DNA of 64,000 nt, from assembly GCA_024699855.1 (NCBI GenBank), contig JAMPIQ010000001.1, positions 1,178,001 through 1,242,000 on the forward strand, given 5' to 3'. This document shows positions 48,701 to 59,957 of the stretch, one piece after another. The position numbers and the translations under genes were made by a program. Position 1 is the stretch's first letter; every line of letters starts with the position of its first letter. Source of the DNA: Aphelenchoides besseyi. Taxonomy: Eukaryota > Nematoda > Chromadorea > Rhabditida > Aphelenchoididae. Under the pieces are notes generated by a model that worked only from the letters and a program-made list of their open reading frames with translations, ran no database searches and had not been told where the DNA came from.

Positions 48701-50249
48701 GTTGTTTGCGTTGTTTCAATTTCGATAGTAAGTTTCTAGTTCAATTCAATCCTCATTCATATCGTTTAGTATGTCAAAGTTGTTTCTTTTCACAACGCAC
48801 AGCCAAAAGCCACAAACTGACGCATCCGATGCAAGAGTATTGTACTCCCGTATGGCTAATAGACTGAGGATTTAAACTGGTTGCACTATTTCAGACAAAT
48901 GCAATGGACGATGTTCGAGATTTTACATTGATCGTGAAGAATAAAGTTCGACGAGCGCGCAGTAAAATCGGCTATCTTCCGGTGGAGACTGTGGATGAGG
49001 GAGTGCCATTGGAGCGAGGTCAAACCGCACCGCAGAATCCGAACAGTGATACGATTCATCATCGAATGCACTTGTTCGCTAGTCGTCTTCAACAACGCAA
49101 TCAAGAGATGGGAAATGCGCGAAAAGACGAAGAAAAAACGGTTACAATTGCGTCTCATCAAACTCCAACACCGCCGCGAAAAAGTGTGGAACATGATCGA
49201 CAACGAAGCTCCGACGTCAAGTCTCCGGCGCAACTGATTTCTCAAGTTGAACAAATGCACAAAGAAGAATTAGACCAGTTGCTTGCCAAACTACAACATG
49301 AGAATGGGTAATTGTACGCAGTTTTTTCAAAATTTATTTGCATCGTTATAGCGAATTGAAACAAGCAGTTGACCGGAAACGTCGTCTCGGTTCAACTCCG
49401 AACTTGGATGGTGGTCGACTGCCGATAATGCGACAATCAATAGGCGTAGGAATAAACGGCGCTTCTTTCCGACAACGCCAACAACCCGGTCTCTATGCCT
49501 CAACGCAAACAATGCCTCACTTTGCGAGCTCAAAGCCTTCGCTATTTGGAAGCCGAATAAGTGGACCGGGACCCGAAGATACGTTGGAACGTCCGTGGGG
49601 TGCTCGTCATATCAGCCAACCAGCTTTGCACTCGGAAAACGGAATGCGACCTTTCGATCGCTCATTTCCGTCGTTGCCCAGAGGCTTTAGCGAAATGGAA
49701 ACGCTGGCCAAAGATCAACGTCATCTGTTGGATCATCAGTCACTACGTCTTCATCAGAAACATCTCGAAGAAAGGTAATATTGTAAAAGTTACGTACATC
49801 TAATGAAAATGTTTAGAAGTAAAGTACTCGAAGATCAGAATCGACAGCTACAAATGCAATTAGAAAGATTGCAAAAGATGGTCAGAAAAGTAAGTTTAAT
49901 CAATTCAGTGCCCAATTAGATTCGGTTCTTATAGCCGGACAGTACGGGAATGTTGAATTTGGGTTCGGCACCGGTCGCACCGCGAATTGGCGGCGGTTGG
50001 ACGCTACCACGTGGTCGAACCGATTTGATGGAAATGCCCGTGAGCTCAACGGACGAAGATGAGATACCCGGCGGTATTGAGGGTTTGAAGCAACGTAAAA
50101 ATCGAATGGAAGCATTGATTTCCACTGTCAACGAATTGAATCGTGCCGTTGAGTCGTTTGTTGTTTCGGTGGTTAGCGAAGATAATCGCGATCATTTCTT
50201 CGAGAATCAAGAGGAAGCTGAGGATGGAAACATACTCAACGGTTCGTAG
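36748..50249 (+). CDS. dys-1: Dystrophin (full-length type)
   Basis: Large membrane-cytoskeleton linker of the dystrophin-glycoprotein complex, roughly 3,600 residues in dozens of exons with about 45-bp introns. One intron (about 43374-43656) is some 280 bp. Order: [20 protein letters not shown]; divergent tandem CH actin-binding domains ([40 protein letters not shown]) at 36.86-37.7 kb; a Ser-rich disordered linker (37.7-38.0 kb); many spectrin repeats (38.0-47.6 kb); WW domain ([20 protein letters not shown] then KTQWDHPG) at 47.7-47.85 kb; EF-hand regions ([39 protein letters not shown]); and a ZZ zinc finger (CSTCKMF...[12 protein letters not shown]) at 48.6-48.85 kb. The C-terminal coiled coils include [20 protein letters not shown]. 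The CH pair is unusually diverged, while the WW-EF-ZZ part is strongly conserved. The first exon joins cleanly (36748-36820, 36864 on). Confidence 0.95.
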
Positions 50250-50749
50250 CGAATAGTTCGGGTTATTTAAAGAAATTTTGTTACAAAAACTTTTCCCACG
50301 CCATAATCTTTATTGCTCATCAAGTTGTAAGCATAACCGTGTTCTTGTGCCTTAGACTTATTATCAATTGTTGGTTATTGTTGCAATGATAAATTTTGAT
50401 TGTCGTTTTAAGTGTGTCGGTTTATTAGAAACAAAATTGGAGTCTTCGAAAAGGTTAGAAATGAACAAACACTAATCTACAACAAACATAAAAGGCGACT
50501 TTGAAGATATAACACGCAATAAGCCGAACAATCAACTAGGAAAGAAGCATAAAAATTGAGGCATTGATGGTAGAAGAAATGAACGAGACCCGCTGGAAAA
50601 GGTGCCAAATTCTAAACCATGACTATCGTAAGGACAGGAAATTCCCCGAGTAAGTTCACATTTTGTCGAACAAAATATTGGCAGTTTAAATTAAAGTGCA
50701 AAATTATGAGATTAAATCTCCAAATAGTAACTTTAAAAAAACAAAATGA
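50250..50749. other. Convergent 3' region, no gene
   Basis: 500 bp of AT-rich DNA between the dystrophin and innexin stops. It presumably holds the two 3' UTRs. Nothing else was recognised. Confidence 0.5.
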
Positions 50750-52714
50750 CTAAACGTATTTCGGTTTTCCAAAACCAGAATCCACGTCGTCCAATTTCTC
50801 GTTGAACTGATGACTGTTCAATGGTTCTCTAGTATAGTGATCGTCGATTCCGGGAGAAGTTGACTTTGTGGATTGATGATAAAGTTGTTTTGAAAAGCTG
50901 GGCAAGTTTTCAAGATAGTCCTTGAAAAGTTTTGTGGACAAATCCCGAGCAACAATAGCCCCTGCATGACCCTCAACAAATCGCAACAAGAGAATGCCAT
51001 CTGCAATAAACTCAATGATTGAACTTTATCTGCTCGTTTATTGACTTACCGGGCCGTAAACCTGCGCGTACAAACTCGTCAAGGCATCTTCGGGTTTCCG
51101 AGTCTTTAAGTAGATCCTGCATTTCCTCCGTTTTCAACAGCTGGTAAAGAGTTCCTCTGCGTTGACGTTCGGGCAACAATGTGGCAAGAACGTAGAAGAA
51201 GTTGATAATTGTTGAGCTGAAATGAGTAGGTTTACTACTTTGCAACAAATCTTTGATCTTACATTCCAACAAACAGAAACCAAAACCAAATGAAAAGGTA
51301 GATCTTTTCGTTGAACCTAAAACAATTTAACAGTCAGTTTCCATTGTTCAAGCCACTCACATGTTGATCATAAGAACACATTGAACTGTATAGCGATGGA
51401 AGTTGGCCAAACGACGAATTCTAAAATCGCAAAGCGAAACCCGAGGGAAAACAGGTCTGAAATAGAGGATTCGTTAAATCTCATATTCTATAGTTTTTTT
51501 TGCTCAATTCAAAGCGTAAAGAGAACTTACGAATCTGTCCACTCATTGCCTGTCCACAAACTGGTCAATGCCGTCCAACCCCACAAATGGTAATCGCGAC
51601 CAATGAAACTGTTGAGCAAATAGAATTGACCGATAATATTGACAACATAGAGAAGTTTAATGAAAATATAGAGACATGAGACGTATGAGCCCAACGATCG
51701 ACCAAATCGCACAAACATAATTCGACGAGGAGTCGGAACTTGCTGATTGATTTCCAAACATTCGCTGACATAATTTGACAGCTTCTCGATTTCATCTCTT
51801 CGATCCTGTGACGGCATTGATCGTAACTTTTGAGCGTCCGAAACCGCGGTGCCCAAATCGATTCCTAGACAAATGAATAGTGAATTCAATGATCAAGAGT
51901 CCGCTTACCACTTTGTTGGTGCATTGTTTTCCATATCCAACTAAACGAAACAACTGATTACACTCCGAAACCAATCACTCACTTTGGTAGGAAGAACATG
52001 AATGCTTGAATTGCCAAAACCACTGGAACCCATTGGTAATATCCAAATTGCTTTTCATCACGATCCTCAATCTTTGTTGGGATTTCATTTTCCGGTTCAA
52101 CATAATAAGTGTTTTGAATGAAGCAGTAGTCTTCAGCGTACTGTACAAGGATTTAACATTATTGGGCAATTTGAATTCACATTTGCGCTTCGACATTTAA
52201 ATTCCAAAGACAAAATTCTACAGAAAGATCTTCTCGGATGTTCGTTGTTTTGTGTGTGCGTTTAAGCGCAATTAAAAAAGACATAAAACACTGAACACCT
52301 CTCAATTCATTTAAGACTATTCTTTGAACGCAAATGTCGGACGCATGTTCAAAATTTAAAATGTTACATACCTGTTCCCAACCGCCTTTGAATTCCATTG
52401 GCATCTGAAATAGTCGAGATTAGCACTTTCAAACAACCACCATCAATGTTCACTCACCCAACATTGGATCGGAGCACCTGAAATTCGAATTTTGAAAGAT
52501 AAAAACAACCCATCTACTCCACTTACCTACGTACTGTTTGGCAGAGACCATAAGAGCAAAGAAAGTGAGTAGTGTGGAAGTCCTGCAAACAGATAACCAA
52601 AAGAAACAAGTTTCCAACTCACATGAAGTAATTCAATCGATCAATCGGATCGTCAAACGACTGCGGTTTGAAAAGTTTGTTGACGGCATCGTCCAAGAAC
52701 GGAATGCCCAACAT
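50750..52714 (-). CDS. inx-3: Innexin, INX-3-like gap-junction protein
   Basis: Four-pass invertebrate gap-junction subunit. Start [20 protein letters not shown], then [11 protein letters not shown] joined to [18 protein letters not shown] (TM1), [37 protein letters not shown] and the innexin signature [20 protein letters not shown] (TM2). Later parts include the second extracellular loop [20 protein letters not shown] with paired Cys, [20 protein letters not shown] (TM4) and the tail [20 protein letters not shown]. Near-identity of long blocks to the remembered C. elegans INX-3 pattern supports the name. The tail motif [13 protein letters not shown] also fits INX-3. Eight or more short exons. 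Confidence 0.93.
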
Positions 52715-55700
52715 TTCCGAAAAAACAGCTGTAAAGCACGATAAAACAGAAAGTACGGTAAAGCACGGAATGATGCAATGTCGCGAGAGAAAATGCAAAT
52801 TGATCGCAAATGAACAAATTCGACGGACTATTAGATACGGAAAGAACGAGAACAAAAGTAGGAAATGATGGAAATCACTTGGGAAATTGCACGAAAGGTC
52901 ATTGCAGAGGACGAATGGAAGAATCGAGAAGCTCGAACGAACGCGCAGAGTTCGCCGAAACCCGACAGCGCAGTTCGGCATTTGGTAGACGACGGCGTTT
53001 GAGTGCGCGCGGCCCAGCAATCTAACAGCTCAAAAACAATCGCCCAAGTGAACCACAAGGTCTAGACGTTGAGAGCGAAAGCGGAGCGCGGTACCTCTCG
53101 CGACTCCTCGAAATGGCCGATTGCAACAACTCGGTCAACAAAAACGATGCGCGTATTTGGACCAAACCCACGTCTGAAATTCGCATCAACGTTTATAGTC
53201 GCCGATTGACCCCACAAACGGGTTTGCAAACAAATTTTTGGAAGCAACATTCGACACTTTGGACTCGTGAGTTCGTGGCTCATAAACAACCCGAAGAGAT
53301 CGACGACAACAAAAACTGTTCGAAATCTGCCCGGAATGACCGTTAGCCCTTCGAATGCCCATTCGACCGAACGCGGAGCGGTTCGTCTTGACCATCTTGA
53401 GCGTAGTGTGCGAACTCGGAGGTCGAAGTGTCCGCAGCGTCACATCGAAACAAATTTGAATACTCGCAATGAAAGTAGACATATTGTTACGATTGGGAAT
53501 GAAGAAATCGAAAACGATAACAACAAAAAAGAACCGCTCTTACACATCTCCACTGAATATCAATAAGATCGCCGCCGACTGCAGTCTATGAATCAGCTGT
53601 TTTTTGAAATTCACAACACAAGTGAATGAAAGTGCGCGAGGGTTAGGAAACGGAATCAATTTAGCAACATGGCCGCTCCGAACGATCAGACTACTCATCT
53701 GAACTAACGGAAAAAGTGGACTGTTTGCTCAGAGATATAATAACGATTATTAAGTCGGTTGAGTGGTGGTGGGTTCCATGACCGAATCGTTCAGTCGATT
53801 CGTGAGTGACCCCCGTCCCATTCGATCGGCTCTGCAAGGTCCATTTTTCGACCAACAAAACGACGACTGGAGCCGTCTGGAAGAAGTTAAAATGCGAGAC
53901 GAAATGGAAAGGGTTTCCGTTTCGACTGATCGTTTTATGTATTCCAGCCATTCATTCCGAGATCTGATTGCTTTCGAGTTTAAACGAAAACAGCTACCGT
54001 ACGAGATGTCTGTACGCTCATAATTAGATAACACACGAATTGAAATGAACATACGAATTCAAATGAGCGAAACAAACTCTATCGGAGTTGTCGAGCATCA
54101 ATTCTCGCATTCATTGCCGATTAAACAAAAAAAAAGAATCCGCCAACAATTCGATGAGCTTTTTGACTCAACAAATTGAAGTCCTTTCGATGGAAAAATG
54201 AAGTCTTCTCTCCCGGAAGACGACGTGGCAACGCGAATTGGCCAATTCAGACATTTGCCGAAACGTGAATCAGAAGCACCGTCGAACAGAAACAAAAACG
54301 CGATTGGCCGCCGTGTTCCATCGCCATTGAAAAGAAGCGAATTCGACTTCGATTATTGTCGCTCTTCTTTCAGTGTCGTTTCAAGAAAATTTCACGTTCT
54401 TGACATTTGATTTTAACATGTTGCGCTTGAATGAAACTCACACCAATCGCATGAGCAGTCGATGGCTCCCCAACGAAGAGAGTTGTTGTAACAAACGAAA
54501 AAGACGCAGATTTGCGATTCTCACACTTTACACTTCGATTCGTTGAAACATCGGAACGGTCAATTGGAAAGCTCTGGGATGCCCAATAGATCAACCAGAC
54601 AAACGAATGGGAAATTCGTTTTGCGAATTATGAAGTGGTTTTTGCTACCGCATTGGCCGATCGAAAGATGAAGAGTAAATAGATTAGACGCATCAATTCA
54701 TGGAAGCTACTTTGTTTCCACAACGTTTGTTTGCTTTCAATCATTGATTGAGATCGAGCAGATCCTCGATGTCATTTCTTTGCTTGTTGATGTAATGCCG
54801 GTGAAAGACCGATGATACGACGTTTATTCGCTCGAACTAAATGAGCACTTAGTTTAATCGGAACGTACGTAGACGATAAAAATATTCCGCTTGTACGTCA
54901 AATCTCGAGCATTTTTAGTGTCCCGATTTCAAAACTTCCGATGTCATATCGACGGCTATTAGTGTACCGGAAAAGAAGACCTGCTAAATTACAAATGACG
55001 ATTGGGAGGATTTAATTGGGAACTGACGTGCAACGGAAATCGTGTGTGAAGGTTATGGCCAGACCTAAACACTTTGTGTTTTCATGTAAATGTCACAATG
55101 TTGAGCAATCCAAACTTAAGAGTATTTCTTCGTTTCCGCATGTTCACGGATTAGTCGGCTGACCGCGGATTGAAACGCTGCCAAAGTGCTGCAAACCCAA
55201 CGGGATGTTCAGTTGGGATGTCGACACACGGACCGTAGAGGCCTTCAGCGTATTGATCTTGTTAATCAAAAGTACAAAAAATTGTTCAACTCTTAAAAGT
55301 CTAATGCTATTATTTCAGGAATGTAAAGATCTAACGAAGTTGTGTCATCAAGAATCCGATTGAGAGGACCAGGTCGCGGATTTGCTTTCGTCGGAGATTC
55401 TAATTCCGCAGATTGTGCCGCGATTCCAACGGTTTAGCCCAATATAAGCAGGATGTTCTTTCGAAATTGGCGACGTTTAATTAATTTTGGCGTCGTAAAT
55501 TTTTTAAAAGATTGTTCCTATTTTGTTCCCGCTCATATCTTTTACGTCCACTTATTAATGAAAGCGAATTAATAGCCATTAGAGAAGTCTCACAACTTTG
55601 TCTTCCGTGTTATAAAACGTAAAGGCGAAACGATTAGATAATCTTTTGTGCGGTCATGGAGGTTGAGAAATGTAAAAGAGCACCTAGTAATTTTTGGCCA

Positions 55701-55871
55701 CACCCACTTCAACGTGGTATTTTGCAATTAATTCGTCGGATTGGAAGTTTGCGAACAACATGTTCGTTCCAGCAGTTTTTGTATATGAACGAGCAAACGG
55801 TCTCCAAATTCCATTCACTCACCTCTGCGTATGTCCTTCACCGACAACCATACCTCGGAGTGTCAGCAGAA
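52715..55871. other. 3.2-kb stretch without a recognisable gene
   Basis: Upstream of both the INX-3-like gene and the nuclear receptor, which diverge. The left third is GC-richer with many short overlapping frames on both strands. Two plus frames near 53763-54023 and 54198-54410 read somewhat like protein and are listed as one weak feature. The rest (54.4-55.6 kb) shows nothing. Control DNA for two divergent genes is the likeliest content. Confidence 0.4.
53763..54410 (+). CDS. Two weak protein-like frames, unrecognised
   Basis: 53763-54023 reads from its second Met as MTESFSRFVSDPRPIRSALQ and ends KQLPYEMSVRS. 54198-54410 reads MKSSLPEDDVATRIGQFRHL and ends SVVSRKFHVLDI. Both favour charged, disordered-type residues and end in stops. 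They are in different frames with no obvious joining intron. They could be exons of one small gene, micro-proteins, or chance. Confidence 0.2.
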
Positions 55872-57442
55872 ATGTCAACTGACCGCAAACCGAGTGGACT
55901 ACGCGTACAGCAGTGTGTTGTTTGTAAAGTAAGTGATCGGTTAAAGCCTTCGGGATTCGTTGTTTTGCAGGACGAAGCCACAGGATTTCATTTCAACGCC
56001 TATGCTTGCAGTGCATGTTCAGGTGAAATCGATTTGCAGTCGGACATTTGCCTTTCAAGAAGCATGCACGTTGATCGGAAGATTCTGTTTCTTACTGTCA
56101 ATAGCTATGATGCGTACATGCGAGGAGTGGAGCGCAAATGTCCGGAAGTGCAAACTTGAAACTACTTCTTGCAGCCTTCTTTCGTCGGTCGTTGAGTGAA
56201 CAGAAAAGTTACTCGTGTGTTCCGAAGAACTGCGACGTTTCAATTCGTAAGCTACAAACCGACACGACCATCTAATGAGCAGTTTCCAGTTAACAGACGT
56301 ACGGGAATCGTATGCAAATTCTGTAGATTTCTGGCTTGTATTAATTGTGGAATGCGATGTGAAGGTTGGTATCACTGACAGACGATTATGTTCATTCATT
56401 CATTTCAGAGGTCCAAGGAAAACGAACAAGAGAACCCCAGAAAAAAGAATGTAAGTCTTCACCGTCTGAATGCAGCAACTCTCCCGATCGACAAACATCT
56501 TCTGAATCGCCTAATTCGTATTCCAGTGCAAACTCCGTTCCGAAACGTCGCTTGCCAACAGTTCAACGAAGTCGAGTCGGTTTGAACTCGAGCAGCCTTT
56601 GCCCGTTTCTCAACGAAATCTGCAACAAACGTCGTCAAATCGACATACAACGCTCTCAAACCTACAAGGTAGTTGGCCAAACTGCAAGACCATAATCGAA
56701 TACGATGTTTCAGTCAACCAAACTAACTGCCGTGATGCTTTTTGATTTGGAAGAAATGTTCTGTAAAGAGAAGCTTTTCTTTGCCCAATTGATGCAAATC
56801 TACGCTCCCAACGACTCGACTATCTCCTGCGAAAGAGTAAACTTATCGTCAGAAAACAATTATATTTTAGCAATTTAGGTTTTCTATCGTAACTTTTTAG
56901 CATTCGAAACATTGATTTGCACGTTACGATACGGTGGTAAGAAGTCATTACAATAATCATAGTCATATTTTCGATTTAAGGACCTCAAACGTCGAGAATA
57001 TATCTCACCAACTACTCTTTTCTTGATGTCATGGACGAATCAGTTTCGGAATTATTTCGATCTTATTCTCCAGAACATCACCAATCGCTGACGAAACTCG
57101 CAATGCCCGTTCTTCACTTCTTTTTAGACAACTTTTGTCGTCCAGTTCAAGCAGTAAGATTCATGACACATACAAGCATTCAAAGTATTTCAGCATCATT
57201 TTGACGAGCTAGAAATCGCTGCTCTTGTTACTCTGCTGATTTCATTGCGTGTAATGCCACAGCCGTTAGAAGCAGCAACTCTACGCCATCGAGTCTTTAT
57301 CGAGTTGTATCAACATTACGTTGGAAGAGAGCAACAAGACGGTGTTCGAATTGGAAATTTGTTTCTCGTATCAACAACCTTCGAGGATTTGATTCACAAT
57401 ATGGAGTTGTTGGATGGATGTTTTCAACTTGTCAACCAATGA
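55872..57442 (+). CDS. Divergent nuclear hormone receptor
   Basis: Ligand-type nuclear receptor transcription factor. Exons 55872-55928, 55971-56022, 56175-56246 and 56290 on build the C4 zinc-finger domain. The first finger is CVVCKDEATGFHFNAYACSAC with exact Cx2Cx13Cx2C spacing; the P-box region CSACSAFFRRS and second-finger cysteines (CVPKNC; GIVCKFCRFLACINCGM) follow. A Ser-rich hinge (56.4-56.6 kb) leads to a helical ligand-binding domain over 56.7-57.4 kb, including MDESVSELFRSYSPEHH and FHDELEIAALVTLLISL-like helices, ending MELLDGCFQLVNQ. The CSACS P-box differs from the usual CEGC, as in many nematode supplementary receptors. An in-frame ATG at 55656 would add 72 residues. Its stop is 58 bp from the convergent astacin stop. 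Confidence 0.88.
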
Positions 57443-57499
57443 CTTGTTATGCGTGTGAATAAAAATTTTATGTACGACCCGTATAACAATTGATGATAT

Positions 57500-59957
57500 T
57501 CAAACAGAACTTTGCGATGAACAGGAAGCACAACACCAACGTTTTAGACGTAAAGTGTCGCAAGCTGTAGAGCCATTCGTAGTCAACAGTTTCGGACAGA
57601 AGAAGGAATCTTCGCAATCTGAAGTACGTATCAATTCGAACGTCAACAAGTGTTCTAACCGCGTGGTTTTCTCGTAGGTCTATGCGTCGATCTTGGTCGT
57701 GATGGGGTTGTAAAACGACGACTAAACGGTGGCTGTGCAGTAGAAGCAAGCAAAGAAGGAATGTCTTCTTTTTTGAACGGTTGACCCATGCAAATACCAC
57801 ATCTGGAGAGGTTGATTAGCATTGAGGAATTGTTGATTCTTACTTGTATATGTTGCAAATCTTTATGTAATCAGACGGTGAAGCATCGGTCGTTTTTCCG
57901 ATGATTTCCTTAAACGCAGATCACTTTTGTACCATCTTATTATACTACCTGGTAATTTGGATCTATAATAACAAGTGAGTTGTTTCATCGACTTTGTTTC
58001 AATGCTCATTGAAAAAACGATTTGTAAAAGAAGGGTTAAGCCAAAAAGGTTGTCGATTTTCAACAAGCACTTAAACATCAGTAGATGAAACATACTCTTC
58101 GTTTCCATTGTTGTATCGCCGGGAATAGCAGCAAAAGAGTCTCGACTGCAAATAGAAGCTTTTAAAGCCAGAATCCGAATCTCACAAACCTGTAGTGCAT
58201 TATGGATTTGTAATCGTATTCAACATTATAAACTGAGCTTTCAACTCTTGAAATCTTTTCGAATTGCGAGAAGAAGGCTGAAAAGATGAGAAGTCGTCTC
58301 CATTGTTTGTATTAGATTACCGGGTTCAATCTTATCGTAACGAACAGTGATGAAATCGTCTCTATCGTATCGTTGATGCTCGTGCCTAAAGTCTTGTTTC
58401 ACGTGAATAAGCAGCTTTCGCATATAGTTTAATTGGAGTAATAGACGAGATAGTAGTACACAGATTGTGCAATACTAATCCTACTCGAGTATTAAAGTCG
58501 CGCAAATGCGCTAAACAACTTGCCATAATCCGATAGTCTGAAATGGAGCAAAGAATTTTTTGAAATTACTTTAACTTTCTTACATGCATTAACTCGTGGA
58601 TGACAATCTGCAAGAGATTAAAACATAAACGGGGTTTGTTTTCACATACGTCATGTTCGATACAAGTGGCAAAAGAATTCGCTTCCAACATCACAATGTT
58701 CTTTCCTCTACTACGACCCACAGATGTGTAGCAGCTAAAACGAAACCTCAATTCAACATCATATCCAACACTGACCCTTCATCGTGTTCATTTTTGATGT
58801 CCACATAGTCACGTTCGTCTTCTCGCTTCTTGAATCGAATGCACGTGTTTCGCTCTACTGCAACAGAAATCAGACATTTAAAAGATCAGATTTGTATGTT
58901 TACGAGCTCTCATGGCCGCCAAAATGACCGAGTGTTCTTCGGGCTCTGAAACGCAGATCGATCATTAAATCGAAATGAAAACAAACCAAAATCTCCGGTA
59001 ATAATGAACGGAATAACAAAGTTCTTCGTTCGATCACGATATTCCGACTATAAATCTTTCTATTAAAAGCTCCAACTTTTTAGCCAATTACCCAGCGGTT
59101 TAATGAGTTTGTAGGCAACGCTAAAGATTAAGATTATAATCAAGATTAAAATCTCATTGACTTACCGTTCCTCATCTACAGTTGAAGATCAATAGATAAA
59201 CGCAAAGACAATCATGTGATTAGTTAAAGTAATTCTTATACACTTTTCATTTAAAACCTCTTTCAACTAATCACTTAAATTGTCTTTGCGTTCATTCGAT
59301 CACTTGCCTTTCCCCAAATTCTGAAACAGTTTCGTATTACAAATGTCTGTTGTCGTCAACAATTTTTTCACTTTTAAAATGTGATTACTCTCGATCTGCT
59401 CGTTGAAGAGATCAAGAAAACAAGTTGCACATTCCGCTTCCGCCTTCTGTCGCCCGGTTAGCTCAGTCGGTAGAGCACCAGACTCTTACTTACGAAGTCA
59501 TCTGGCTGTCGCGGGTTCGAGCCCCGCATCGGGCTATGTACTTTTGAATTTTGATTAACATTTTTAAGGTATGCAACGTCTATGAAGTTGGTTTTTGCGC
59601 TCAAAAAGGTCAAGATGATTTCATGTCAAGATATCTGAAGGCTTAAAACGCATTCAAAGTCTCAAATTAATCGCAAGAAGATGAACAGAAGTCGAAGCGA
59701 ATCTGATAAGCTTTTCATATAACAACCGAATCACTTGCTACCCTATGTGACTATCGAACTTATAAAGTACAAAAGGATAACGACTATTAACTTACGATGC
59801 TTGAGGTTTCAACTGGAGGATATCGCCGCCCTTCTGATGGTAAAGATCAATCTTTTTACCCTTAAACAACCGTCAATTATGTTGTAAAAGTCGATCTTAC
59901 ACGTTTGGCCGCAACTGCCAAGAAAAGAATGAACAGAAATGGCACCGCCAAAAGCAT
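57500..59957 (-). CDS. Secreted astacin metalloprotease with ShK-type tail
   Basis: Zinc endopeptidase. Early exons 59957-59901 (signal peptide MLLAVPFLFILFLAVAAKR), 59833-59796, 59320-59308 (13 nt), 59175-59166 (10 nt), 59120-59092 (29 nt) and 59047 on join in frame through GGDILQLKPQAS, IWGKMRNALP and RTKNFVIPFIITGDFEPEEH. Catalytic domain: NTCIRFKKREDERDYV, CYTSVGRSRGKNIVM and the zinc motif HELMHTIGLWHEHQRYDRDD. The zinc motif is split by a GC-AG intron at 58523-58386. The Met-turn SIMHYR and SPSDYIKICNIYKC follow. After a Pro/Thr/Arg-rich linker comes an ShK-like Cys cluster (CEDSFFC...CDTLRLKRWCCASC), then TGA at 57502-57500. The intron 59307-59176 also starts GC. A tRNA gene lies antisense in intron 59795-59321. 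All catalytic residues are present. Confidence 0.88.
59199..59292. repeat. Imperfect inverted repeat inside an astacin intron
   Basis: The left arm starts AACGCAAAGACAATCATGTG and the right arm ends CACTTAAATTGTCTTTGCGTT. The arms are about 38 bp and roughly four-fifths complementary around a short AT-rich loop. The repeat fills most of intron 59307-59176. It could be a tiny MITE-like insertion or an RNA hairpin acting on splicing. Confidence 0.75.
59452..59535 (+). tRNA. tRNA-Lys(CUU) with an 11-nt intron
   Basis: A complete cloverleaf: acceptor GCCCGGT with ATCGGGC (one G-T), D-arm GCTC/GAGC, anticodon stem CCAGA/TCTGG, five-base variable region and T-arm GCGGG-TTCGAGC-CCCGC. The anticodon CTT is at 59485-59487. 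An 11-nt intron (CTTACGAAGTC, 59489-59499) sits exactly between positions 37 and 38, and its AAG can pair with the anticodon as in known pre-tRNAs. The discriminator base is T at 59535, whereas eukaryotic tRNA-Lys usually has G, so function is likely but not certain. Internal A and B boxes are present. It lies antisense in an astacin intron. Confidence 0.9.

Noticed and set aside
50250..50749. Possible small gene between dystrophin and the innexin
   Set aside because: AT-rich, stop-dense on both strands, and the right size for two 3' UTRs.
58241..58423. Read-through minus frame starting MRKLLIHVKQDFRHEHQRYD as a separate small protein
   Set aside because: Its first part is intron; removal of the GC-AG intron joins HEHQRYDRDD to the upstream astacin exon and completes the zinc motif.
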